Source: JAZDFC01 sp043808235 (GTDB taxonomy: Bacteria > Bacteroidota > Ignavibacteria > Ignavibacteriales > Melioribacteraceae). Taken from it: 64,000 nt of DNA. Of the stretch, positions 16,693 through 25,071 are shown one piece after another. Position 1 is the stretch's first letter; each line of letters begins with the position of its first letter. The position numbers were made by a program, and so were the translations under genes. The notes beneath the pieces are model-generated. The model was not told the origin of the DNA, ran no database searches, and saw only the letters and a program-made list of their open reading frames with translations. The stretch is taken from positions 1 through 64,000 of the forward strand of contig JAZDFC010000083.1 in the NCBI GenBank assembly GCA_043808235.1. Direction: 5' to 3'.

Positions 16693-18468
16693 TTGTTTAA
16701 TGATATGTTGAAAAAAATATTATTTCTTGTTGTACTTATAAATATTACAATCCCGGCAGAAGTTCCTTCCGAAATCATCAAGTATAATTTCGATAAAGAT
16801 AGATTTATACGGATCGCTCAATTCAAATTTCATGAGGGAGACGACACAAATTGGTCTAAGATAAACTTTGATGATTCTCAATGGCAGAGTAAAATTCTTA
16901 TCGATATCAGTTCGATTGAAGATGAAAAATATTGGCTCAGGCTGATAATTGATTGCAGCGGCGATGTTAGGAATGATCATATTTTAGGATTGTTTGTTAT
17001 GAACATTCCCTCGGCTTTAGAAATTTATTGGAATGGCTCGTTGATCGGTAAGAACGGTATAATCGGTAACGGGCATTATTCAAATCAAGCCGGGAAAGTA
17101 CGCAGCAGCATGATGATTGGAAGCAGTAATGTGAAGACCGGTGCTAACATATTGGCAATTCGCATTTCCAATTTCGATAATTTGAAAACGAATTTTTATT
17201 CCAGTATTATTATTGGCAGCAACCCCGTATTACAGGCTTATCGAATCAACAAAGTATCCGAGAATGTTTTTTATATGGGGGTGTTTTTTACGGCAACTCT
17301 TTTCTGCATTGCTGTGTTCATAGGCGGATGGAGGCATAAGTCGTTTTTAATTTTAGGCGCAAATACATTTTTCATGTTCCTTATTAGCCTTTGGGGGTAC
17401 TTAATTCATCAGGAACTTATTACGGTAAATCTGTTCAATACACTTGATCCATTTTTCTATTATGGATTGACTATTGCCGATATAATTCTGATCCTTTTTA
17501 TTCTACACTTTTTTGAACTTCATAAAAAGTGGCACTATTTAATTCCTCCCGTAATCATATTTGTAATTTATCTGATAGTTCCATTAGAATTGTCAGATTT
17601 ATTAAACATTAGAAATATCACTATAATTTTATACATGTATGGTTCATGGATAATTCTAAGTCGATTGAAAGAAAATATTCCGGGGACTTACCCTTTGCTT
17701 TCAGCCATACTATTGATGCTGGGTCAGAATGTATTTTCACTAATTAGTGATTTCTTTAAAGTGGGAGGTTTACCGTTTTTAATCAATTTTATTTTTAATA
17801 TACTAACAACATCACTCATTATAATTGCCGTTAGTAGAAAAATTCAACAGCAGACTAAACGCTACCATGAAATGCTGCTAAAAGCACAGCGACTTGAAGC
17901 TGAATTGCTGAAGAAAAGTATTCAGCCTCATTTTATTTCGAATACACTTTTATCGCTTAAATCATGGTTGACTAATGATCCATCCAAAGCAGAAAAATTA
18001 ATCGAAGCATTATCCGAAGAATTTGATATTATAAATCAGGTCTCTTCGGAAAAAGAAGTGCCCATCGAGAAAGAAATTGAATTATGTAATTATCACCTCG
18101 AGCTTATGGGTTATAGGAGGGATGCAAGTTATAAGTTAAGTACCATGGGTGTTAATCCGAATAATAAGATACCGCCGATGATATTTCACACCTTGATTGA
18201 GAACGGATTGACGCACGCTTACAAACCCAAAGAAAATGGTGTGTTCACATTAATTTCAGAAAATGGAAATAGTTTCACAAAATATATATTAAAAAATGAC
18301 GGGTCCCGATTTAAACGATATGCCGATCAATCGACTGAAAAAATAGAAGAAGGATTGGGTATCAAATATGTGAAATATAGATTGGAAGAAAACTACCCGG
18401 GCAAATGGGAAATGAACTATGGTTTGAATAACGGATTTTGGGAAGTAATTATTAAAATTTATTCTTGA
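16693..18468 (+). CDS. LytS-like sensor histidine kinase (7TM, PF06580 type)
   Basis: A 591-residue membrane kinase. A short signal peptide precedes a periplasmic beta-sandwich sensor (about 25-180, with WSKINFDDSQW and LEIYWNGSLIGKNG, like sugar-binding or 7TMR-DISM extracellular domains). Seven hydrophobic helices span about 190-380, then a coiled-coil leads to the His_kinase domain with H413 in QPHFISNTLLSLKSWL. The ATPase domain is represented by PPMIFHTLIENGLTHAY and EEGLGIKYVKYRLEENY. The start is a TTG at 16693 with GGAG five nt before it; the ATG at 16705 is too far from that site. It pairs with the LytTR regulator seven nt downstream. Confidence 0.88.
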   Translation: MFNDMLKKILFLVVLINITIPAEVPSEIIKYNFDKDRFIRIAQFKFHEGDDTNWSKINFDDSQWQSKILIDISSIEDEKYWLRLIIDCSGDVRNDHILGLFVMNIPSALEIYWNGSLIGKNGIIGNGHYSNQAGKVRSSMMIGSSNVKTGANILAIRISNFDNLKTNFYSSIIIGSNPVLQAYRINKVSENVFYMGVFFTATLFCIAVFIGGWRHKSFLILGANTFFMFLISLWGYLIHQELITVNLFNTLDPFFYYGLTIADIILILFILHFFELHKKWHYLIPPVIIFVIYLIVPLELSDLLNIRNITIILYMYGSWIILSRLKENIPGTYPLLSAILLMLGQNVFSLISDFFKVGGLPFLINFIFNILTTSLIIIAVSRKIQQQTKRYHEMLLKAQRLEAELLKKSIQPHFISNTLLSLKSWLTNDPSKAEKLIEALSEEFDIINQVSSEKEVPIEKEIELCNYHLELMGYRRDASYKLSTMGVNPNNKIPPMIFHTLIENGLTHAYKPKENGVFTLISENGNSFTKYILKNDGSRFKRYADQSTEKIEEGLGIKYVKYRLEENYPGKWEMNYGLNNGFWEVIIKIYS

Positions 18469-18475
18469 GATTTAC

Positions 18476-19171
18476 ATGCGCATTTTAATATTAGAAGATG
18501 AACCTCCAATAGCTGATTACATCAAAGCTTCCACTATTGCATTACTTCGAGATAAAGTAAAGAGCATCGATGTTTTATATACACTAGAGGAAGCAAACGA
18601 TTTTTTAAAAACGAATAAAATTGATTTGTGCTTACTGGACCTGAATTTGAGCGGTGAGGATGGTTTCGAAATATTAAAAAAATTTACTTCGATGTCCTTT
18701 CATACTATCATAATATCGGCTCATACCGAGTTGGCAATTAAGGCTTATGAATACGGAGTTATAGATTTTATCCCAAAGACACTAAAAATAGACCGGCTTA
18801 AATTAGCATTTGATAGGTATATGGGATTAGCGTCGGGAACCGAGAGCGCTAAATATTTGGTCACCCGGAAAAATAATAAAAATATCTTGATCCCGATTGA
18901 TGAGGTTATTTATTTAAAAGCAGATAGATATTTGGTTGAAGCCCATCTTCTTAATGAGAAGATTGAAATAATTGACAAACCTTTAAACAACCTTGAAAAT
19001 ATTCTTCCCCAAAAAATGTTTAGAATACACCGTTCGTTTATTGTGAATCTTGATTTTATTCAGTCATTTGAACATACAGGTCATAGTAATTATGAATTAA
19101 AATTGAAATCCGGATTCAAACTCCCCATTAGTAGATCCCGTTATAAATTGTTGAAGCAGAAATTCATCTAA
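18476..19171 (+). CDS. LytTR-family response regulator
   Basis: A 231-residue regulator. The receiver (1-118) has E7/D8/E9, phospho-acceptor D55 (CLLDLNLSG) and the IISAHTE and FIPKT switch motifs. The LytTR DNA-binding domain (about 130-230) shows VIYLKADRYLVEAHL, FRIHRSFIVNLDFI and SRSRYKLLKQKF. The gene follows the LytS-like kinase after seven nt, so the two form a two-component pair in one operon. LytTR proteins bind paired direct repeats about two helical turns apart; such a pair lies 40 nt downstream of the stop, at 19211-19245. Confidence 0.92.
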   Translation: MRILILEDEPPIADYIKASTIALLRDKVKSIDVLYTLEEANDFLKTNKIDLCLLDLNLSGEDGFEILKKFTSMSFHTIIISAHTELAIKAYEYGVIDFIPKTLKIDRLKLAFDRYMGLASGTESAKYLVTRKNNKNILIPIDEVIYLKADRYLVEAHLLNEKIEIIDKPLNNLENILPQKMFRIHRSFIVNLDFIQSFEHTGHSNYELKLKSGFKLPISRSRYKLLKQKFI

Positions 19172-19210
19172 TATTTTTACTCTTCTATTTTACCTATTCC
19201 CCTCAGCATT

Positions 19211-19245
19211 TAGCTATTCGGAGAAATATATAGCCATTCGGAGGA
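19211..19245 (+). promoter_or_regulatory. Direct repeat with 20-bp period, candidate LytTR binding site
   Basis: TAGCTATTCGGAGAA (19211-19225) and TAGCCATTCGGAGGA (19231-19245) match at 13 of 15 positions with a period of 20 bp. Paired direct repeats of this size and period are typical LytTR targets. The pair lies between the LytTR regulator and the FG-GAP gene at 19568, about 320 nt before that start. The remainder of the 19172-19567 gap is AT-rich with no other structure I can name. Confidence 0.5.
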
Positions 19246-19567
19246 GATTCACGACCGCAATAACTTGCATTCCGTCCAAAATCATGTCTTTAGATAAAAT
19301 AATTGCGATTTATTAAAGTATGTGATTTACGTGGCGAAGCTGTGCCAATTTGAGAAATAAAAGATAGTATTAAATATTAAAAGTAAAAATTTTTCGACGA
19401 CATTGAGAACATATTTACTTCGTTCAGAGTTTATTCTGCAAAGCAATCTGTCTATTCCAGCTCAAATTAAAAATAATGCTTTGGCAAAAACGTCTCTCAG
19501 TGACACAGATTACCTTATCAACCTTGACTTATTAATAATTTATTAACTTTTCCATTTGGGAGTATTT

Positions 19568-21016
19568 ATGCTGAATACAACGAAATTACTTTCTCTTACG
19601 CTGGTTTTTATAATAAACTCAGTAAACATTATATCCGGTCAATCGATTTCTTTTACTAAAAGCGCCCAGACGTTTCCACCATCTGTTACATTTGAAGTTA
19701 TTTTGGAAGATGTCGATAACGATGGAGATTTAGACGCAGTGTTCTCGAACATGGAATTTTACAACTGCCAAATATGGTTAAATGATGGTTCCGGAATTTT
19801 TACAAATTCCGGTCAAAATTTAACTCAACAAGCTCATGGCGTTGCTTTAGGTGATCTTGATGGAGATAGTGATCTTGATCTATTTGTGACATGCGCGCAT
19901 TTTTATAGTGCGGGGTGGTCTTATAAACCAAGCAAAATTTATTTCAATGATGGAAACGGTATTTTTACTGATTCCGGTCAAGACTTAAACGACACTAATA
20001 TAAGCGGCAATTTAGTTGAACTTATTGACGTAGATAATGATAACGATCTTGATGCGTATGTTGTTTATTATCCTCCGCCGGGCAAACTTTTCATCAATGA
20101 CGGAACGGGAATTTTTACAGATAGCGGACAGGACCTTCCATTTTGTGCAAGCTGGGGGGATTTAGATAGTGACGGTGATTTAGATTTCTTTGTAAAAGAC
20201 GAAGGGAGTGGCTACAGGGTAATGTTAAATGACGGTACTGGAAATTTTATTGAAGGCTGGTCGACGATAGATATTGATGCAACGATGGATTACAACAGCA
20301 GTGCACTTGAAGATTTTGATAATGATGGCGATCTCGATGTTTTGATTACAAATGGAACACATACCGATGCTAAGCCATTCAAAATTCTATCCAATGATGG
20401 CAATGGTAATTTTTTAGATATTGGTACTGAATACGGTTTAATAAACGTTGCATGGATTCGTATCGGAGATTTTAATAATGATGCCATTCCGGATGTTTTC
20501 TTTTCCATTGTAGATAATCCGAACCAGATTTGGTTGAATGATGGCAATGGTAATTTTATTGATAGCGGATTGAGAATGAGCGGGAATACAAAAACCAGAG
20601 GCAGCTCTTTGGGAGACTTAGATAACGATGGAGATTTGGATATTTTCGTGGGTATTTATGACCGGGTATCAAATGAAATTTGGTTTAATGATACGGTAAC
20701 TACAATTGAAACAAACGATTTGAACCCATTGCCAGAGGATTTTAAATTATTTCAAAACTACCCGAATCCTTTTAATCCGGAAACAAAAATTGAATATTCA
20801 CTTTCCGAAATTGGTCGTGTTATTATTTCCGTTTACGATTTACTTGGAAGTGAAATAACCACTTTAGTTGATAAGTTAGAGCATCCCGGAAAATATAATT
20901 TTACATGGAATCCAACCGGAGAAATTTCGGGAATTTATTTTATAAAAATGGATGTGTTCAATTTAGATAGAGATGTAAACCACACACAGACAATTAAAGT
21001 AACTTTTTTAAAATAG
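19568..21016 (+). CDS. FG-GAP/VCBS repeat protein with T9SS sorting domain
   Basis: A secreted 482-residue protein. Signal peptide to about residue 25. FG-GAP-type repeats with calcium-binding loops (DVDNDGDLDAVFSN, DLDGDSDLDLFVT, DFDNDGDLDVLITN, DLDNDGDLDIFVG) alternate with WLNDGSGIF-like strands, giving a beta-propeller. A type A T9SS domain with the FQNYPNPFNPETKIEYSL motif closes the protein. The ATG at 19568 is chosen over the TTG at 19556 because GGGAG lies five nt before the ATG. The LytTR-like repeats upstream suggest control by the adjacent two-component system (inference). The ligand is unknown. Confidence 0.88.
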   Translation: MLNTTKLLSLTLVFIINSVNIISGQSISFTKSAQTFPPSVTFEVILEDVDNDGDLDAVFSNMEFYNCQIWLNDGSGIFTNSGQNLTQQAHGVALGDLDGDSDLDLFVTCAHFYSAGWSYKPSKIYFNDGNGIFTDSGQDLNDTNISGNLVELIDVDNDNDLDAYVVYYPPPGKLFINDGTGIFTDSGQDLPFCASWGDLDSDGDLDFFVKDEGSGYRVMLNDGTGNFIEGWSTIDIDATMDYNSSALEDFDNDGDLDVLITNGTHTDAKPFKILSNDGNGNFLDIGTEYGLINVAWIRIGDFNNDAIPDVFFSIVDNPNQIWLNDGNGNFIDSGLRMSGNTKTRGSSLGDLDNDGDLDIFVGIYDRVSNEIWFNDTVTTIETNDLNPLPEDFKLFQNYPNPFNPETKIEYSLSEIGRVIISVYDLLGSEITTLVDKLEHPGKYNFTWNPTGEISGIYFIKMDVFNLDRDVNHTQTIKVTFLK

Positions 21017-21032
21017 ATGGAGACAAATCAAA

Positions 21033-21923
21033 ATGAAATCTAACAAAACAATTTCGTTTCTCGTGATGGCATTGCTACTTAATTGTTGCACCGAAGCATC
21101 GAACCCGGAAAATTTTGCTGAAGTAACCCTGGCTTTTTACTCCGACCGCGATGGTAACCCGGAAGTATATGCAATGAATAGCGACGGTTCGGGTCAAATA
21201 AATTTAACAAATAATCCGGCAGCTGATTTGTGTCCGGCAATTTCACCGGATGGGAAACAAATTCTATTCCTTTCAAACCGGGATGGAAACCAGGATATCT
21301 ATATTATGAATTCCGATGGCACGGATGTACGAAGATTTATTAACTCGTCAACCGCTGTAGAACATCCGTCTTGGTCGCCGGACGGTTCGAAAATATTTTA
21401 CATAAAAGATTACGGAAACAAAACCGAAATTTGGGTAATGAAGTCTGACGGTTCGAATTCGCAACAGCTAACTAATAATAATGCGCGGGACGAAAGACCA
21501 ATACTATCTCCCGACGATCAGACAATTCTTTTCATGTCCAACCGCGACGGTAATTATGAGATTTATATGATGGATATTGACGGAAAGAATCAAAGAAGAA
21601 TTACGAACACTCCTCGGCAGGAGATATTCCCGGTCTGGTCGCCGGATGGAAGTAAAATTGCATACGGTCAAAATTATTTTAGCGAAGGCAAACCGCAGGC
21701 TGACATTCATATTTGTAATATCGATGGAAGCGGTGATGTTACTCTTACAGATTCTCCCGGCAGAGATGAAAATCCGTGTTGGTCGCCCGATGGGAAGTCA
21801 ATAATTTTACAGAGCGAAAGGGACGGCAATTTTGAAATTTATAAAATGAACTCCGACGGAACGGAACAACAAAGATTAACTTATGATGCCGGATGGGATG
21901 GCTGGGCCGATTGGAAAAAATAA
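21033..21923 (+). CDS. TolB-like PD40 beta-propeller lipoprotein
   Basis: A 296-residue lipoprotein. The signal ends in LLLNCC, with C18 or C19 as the lipidated residue. The mature part is a regular propeller of about six TolB/PD40 blades, each of the form SRDGNxEIYxMNSDGSxxxxLT followed by PxWSPDGxKIxF. The fold matches TolB and the DPP IV-type propellers, which bind proteins; no enzymatic domain is attached. The gene follows the FG-GAP gene by 16 nt, so the two are probably cotranscribed. It is more regular than, and distinct from, the PGxTPExFAPG family elsewhere in the window. Confidence 0.88.
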   Translation: MKSNKTISFLVMALLLNCCTEASNPENFAEVTLAFYSDRDGNPEVYAMNSDGSGQINLTNNPAADLCPAISPDGKQILFLSNRDGNQDIYIMNSDGTDVRRFINSSTAVEHPSWSPDGSKIFYIKDYGNKTEIWVMKSDGSNSQQLTNNNARDERPILSPDDQTILFMSNRDGNYEIYMMDIDGKNQRRITNTPRQEIFPVWSPDGSKIAYGQNYFSEGKPQADIHICNIDGSGDVTLTDSPGRDENPCWSPDGKSIILQSERDGNFEIYKMNSDGTEQQRLTYDAGWDGWADWKK

Positions 21924-22026
21924 TTAATGCAATAAACTGATTACATATTTGCCGGAGGCAATTTATTGGCTCACGAATTCGATGATTTGTTTTTATTTTC
22001 ATATGTAAAATTTCAGCGGAGTTGCA

Positions 22027-23295
22027 ATGATTAAAAATATTAGTTTATACTTCGCATTTTCTCTAACAGCTATCTTTTTACTTCCTCTGAATAATCTATC
22101 ATCTCAAATCAATCCTCGATATGAAATATCGAAACTAACCGATAAGATGTATGTGCTTTCTTTGGATGCCGGGGGATATCCGGATAAAGTTGTCGCATCG
22201 GTCGGTGAAGACGGACTGCTTATCGTAGACAGCGGCGACAAAGAAAATGGAGAGCAATTAAAAGAAGCATTAAACACATTGAACAAAGGATTGCCGAAAG
22301 TAATAATCAACACGCACTCGCATATTGAACATGTCGGCGGTAACATATCGGTAGGTGACAGCGCTGTAATTATTGGGCATTCGAAGATGCGGGATAGATA
22401 TTTGAACGGATTGTACATGTTTCTTAATGTGCCGGAGAGATACTTACCGGCAATTACTTTTGAAGATTCTTTGAGTATTTATTTCAACGGTGAGGAAATA
22501 AAATTAATTAGTTACGCGGGCGCACACGATAACAGTGACATAATTGTTTGGTTTACAAAATCTAATGTAGCCTGCACTGCAGCGCTCTGCGCCAACCACC
22601 ATTTCCCGAGTATCGATAACGAAAATGGAGATATCGAGAAGTATATCCCGACCGTTGAAAAATTGATTGATAGGCTCCCGACAGATGTTAAACTTGTTCC
22701 CGGACATAGTGAAAACTGCACTATAACTGAACTTAAGCAGTTTCGTGATATGCTTGTTTCGACATCCCGGATTATCATTTCAGCTTTACAAAACGGCGAA
22801 AGTTTACAAAGCATTATTGAAAGAGATATTCTTGCTGAGTGGACACCGTATGAAAGTTACGCGACTAAAGATTATTTGATTCAACTATGGGCAAATGCAT
22901 ACAGCAGCCCGAAAGTACTTCCTATTCGCGCACAAATACCCAAGCCGTACAAACTGATTTTTGATTTGATAAACACTGACGGCGCAGCTGAGGCAATTGC
23001 TAGATATAGGAATTTAAAGAAGGAAAATTCTTTCAAGTATAATTGTGATGACCGAATGCTTTTGTATATCGGTAATATGATGTGGATGCAGCAAAGGAAT
23101 GAAGATGCAATTTTATTTTATAATGCTTGCACAGAAGAAATCCCCGGCAGCATAGAGGCATCTAAATGCTATGGTAGGCTTGGCGCTATTTACCGGAGTA
23201 TAAACAAACCGGAATTAGCAAAGGAATGTTATTCAAAATATCTACAAAAATTTCCGTTTGATAAAAGAGTCGCACAAATTGTTTCCGAACTATAA
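22027..23295 (+). CDS. MBL-fold protein with altered metal site and C-terminal TPR-like region
   Basis: A secreted 422-residue protein of metallo-beta-lactamase fold. After the signal peptide (to about 26), the MBL domain (about 35-240) has the HxHxDH motif as THSHIEHVGG (H97, H99, E101, H102), so the Zn2 aspartate is Glu. H167 (AGAHDNSD) and H227 (VPGHSE) are present, but the aspartate bridging both metals is missing from the expected ALCANHHFPSID segment (about 185-197). A mono-metal or non-hydrolytic protein is possible. The C-terminal part (about 330-422) is helical and TPR-like (AILFYNACTEEIPGSIEASKCYGRLG). It is one of three MBL-fold genes in the window. Confidence 0.82.
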   Translation: MIKNISLYFAFSLTAIFLLPLNNLSSQINPRYEISKLTDKMYVLSLDAGGYPDKVVASVGEDGLLIVDSGDKENGEQLKEALNTLNKGLPKVIINTHSHIEHVGGNISVGDSAVIIGHSKMRDRYLNGLYMFLNVPERYLPAITFEDSLSIYFNGEEIKLISYAGAHDNSDIIVWFTKSNVACTAALCANHHFPSIDNENGDIEKYIPTVEKLIDRLPTDVKLVPGHSENCTITELKQFRDMLVSTSRIIISALQNGESLQSIIERDILAEWTPYESYATKDYLIQLWANAYSSPKVLPIRAQIPKPYKLIFDLINTDGAAEAIARYRNLKKENSFKYNCDDRMLLYIGNMMWMQQRNEDAILFYNACTEEIPGSIEASKCYGRLGAIYRSINKPELAKECYSKYLQKFPFDKRVAQIVSEL

Positions 23296-23386
23296 TTCGG
23301 CACTATTCAAAAAATTTGATAGTAGATATGTTAGTTCGAAATTACATCTCTAATTAGTTTGTTGAATAATTTATTGAGGACTGTAT

Positions 23387-24931
23387 ATGCAAACTTTTAG
23401 ACTCACTATTTTATTTCTGTTGACAATTACATTTGCTGCTAATTCGCAGCAACCCAAAAAATTCCTTGAAGGATTGAATCAAGGTAAATTTATACCCGGT
23501 TTTCGCATTGAAGAGAAAATTGATAACTCACGCATTATGCTTTCAATGAATGATGGAACACCGGCACCGAGAAAAATAAGAGTTTACATTTGGTACCCAT
23601 CGAGCGATACAAAAGGGAAGGCAATTAAATTCAGCGATTATGTTAAATATGCTGCCGGGGATTTCGCCGCAGAACCCGGAGCCTCACCTTCGGATTGGCC
23701 TAATATAAAACTTCCCGTTCAGCTCGATAAAGGATTGAGCCGCGAACAGTTAAAATCCCTCTGGGAAACTGAAGAAATTGCAGTTGAAGGCGCTAATCCA
23801 GCGAAAGGAAAATTCCCGGTAATTGTAATGGGACAGGGTTTGTATTACGAGTCACCTTTTTCAAATTTTATTATTTGTGAATATCTTGCAAGTCATGGTT
23901 TCGTTGTTGTTACTTCGCCTTTGGTAGGTACGCAATATCGTTTGGTAAATATTAATCCGGTCGATTTGGAAACACAAATTAGAGATATGGAATTTGCACT
24001 CTCTGCAGCAAGCGAATTGCCGTTTGTGAATAGGGAGAAGATAGGGATATACGGTTACGATTTAGGCGGAATTTCGGCGCTCATATTTTGTATGCGGCAT
24101 CCGGAAGTAAAGGCATTATTCAGTCTCGACTGTTCAATTCTCTATCCGCATTATACCGGGTTGCCGAATACACATCAAAATTATAACGAAGAAAATTTTA
24201 CGATTCCCTGGATGCATCTTACTCAAAAACGTTTTGTTGATTATTATAAAACCCGGACAAACCTTACCTCTTTGTATGAACGAAAAAGATTTGGCGATAG
24301 CTATCTTATTCTGATTCCAACAAATAATCATGGTGATTTTACTTCATACTCCGATTTTAATATCAGCAATCCCGTACCGGGTTATTGGGATGAAGTTTCT
24401 GCAAATTCCAAAACTATTTCGAAAATTGTGTGTGAAAGTGCATTCTCGTTTTTCGAAGAGTACTTAAATGAAAAGCCCGAATCAATTGATGTATTTAAAA
24501 GTTCATTAGAAAAATATAACAATGATGAATTTAACATCTCCTTTGAAATGAAATCCGGGCAAACTCCGCCGCCATCCGAATCCTATTTTGTTAACTTGAT
24601 TATTGAAAAAGGCATAAAGAATTCGTTGCCGGAAATTGAGAAATCAAGAAAAGTGTATGCTGATAGCCTTTTGTTTGATGAAAGTGTTTTGAATTGGCTG
24701 GGATACTATTTCCTTTATTGGTGGGGACGGGAAATTGAATCAATAGATTTATTTAAATTCATCACAGCCATTTATCCAAACTCTGCGAATGCTTTCGATA
24801 GCTTCGGCGAGGCTTATTTGGTTAATGGCGATTCGGAAAACGCGATTAAAATGTATGAAAAGTCGCTCATTCTCAATCCGGAAAACCAGAATGCAAAAAA
24901 CCAATTAGAGATTTTAAAGAATCAAAAGTAG
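23387..24931 (+). CDS. Secreted alpha/beta hydrolase (Asp at nucleophile position) with C-terminal TPR
   Basis: A 514-residue exported protein. Signal peptide to about residue 20; alpha/beta hydrolase fold about 60-390, related to the PAF-acetylhydrolase/dienelactone group (VRVYIWYPS-like start, FPVIVMGQG, EYLASHGFVVV). The nucleophile elbow reads IYGYDLGGISA, so the usual serine is D225. Epoxide hydrolases and haloalkane dehalogenases use Asp in this place, but their overall sequences differ. A candidate histidine is in IPTNNHGDFTSY. The last 60 residues are a TPR unit (ANAFDSFGEAYLVNGDSENA..LNPENQNAKNQL) seen on other enzymes here. Activity cannot be assigned. Confidence 0.8.
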   Translation: MQTFRLTILFLLTITFAANSQQPKKFLEGLNQGKFIPGFRIEEKIDNSRIMLSMNDGTPAPRKIRVYIWYPSSDTKGKAIKFSDYVKYAAGDFAAEPGASPSDWPNIKLPVQLDKGLSREQLKSLWETEEIAVEGANPAKGKFPVIVMGQGLYYESPFSNFIICEYLASHGFVVVTSPLVGTQYRLVNINPVDLETQIRDMEFALSAASELPFVNREKIGIYGYDLGGISALIFCMRHPEVKALFSLDCSILYPHYTGLPNTHQNYNEENFTIPWMHLTQKRFVDYYKTRTNLTSLYERKRFGDSYLILIPTNNHGDFTSYSDFNISNPVPGYWDEVSANSKTISKIVCESAFSFFEEYLNEKPESIDVFKSSLEKYNNDEFNISFEMKSGQTPPPSESYFVNLIIEKGIKNSLPEIEKSRKVYADSLLFDESVLNWLGYYFLYWWGREIESIDLFKFITAIYPNSANAFDSFGEAYLVNGDSENAIKMYEKSLILNPENQNAKNQLEILKNQK

Positions 24932-25071
24932 TGATGTGTTATATGGAAAATGGAAGAAGTCTATGAATATTATCAAAATTCCATTTAACATTTTCTGCCG
25001 GGGAATCTCTTAGAGAAATCTTACATTTAACATGACTATAGATTTTTTTTAGTTATACAAGGAATTATAAA

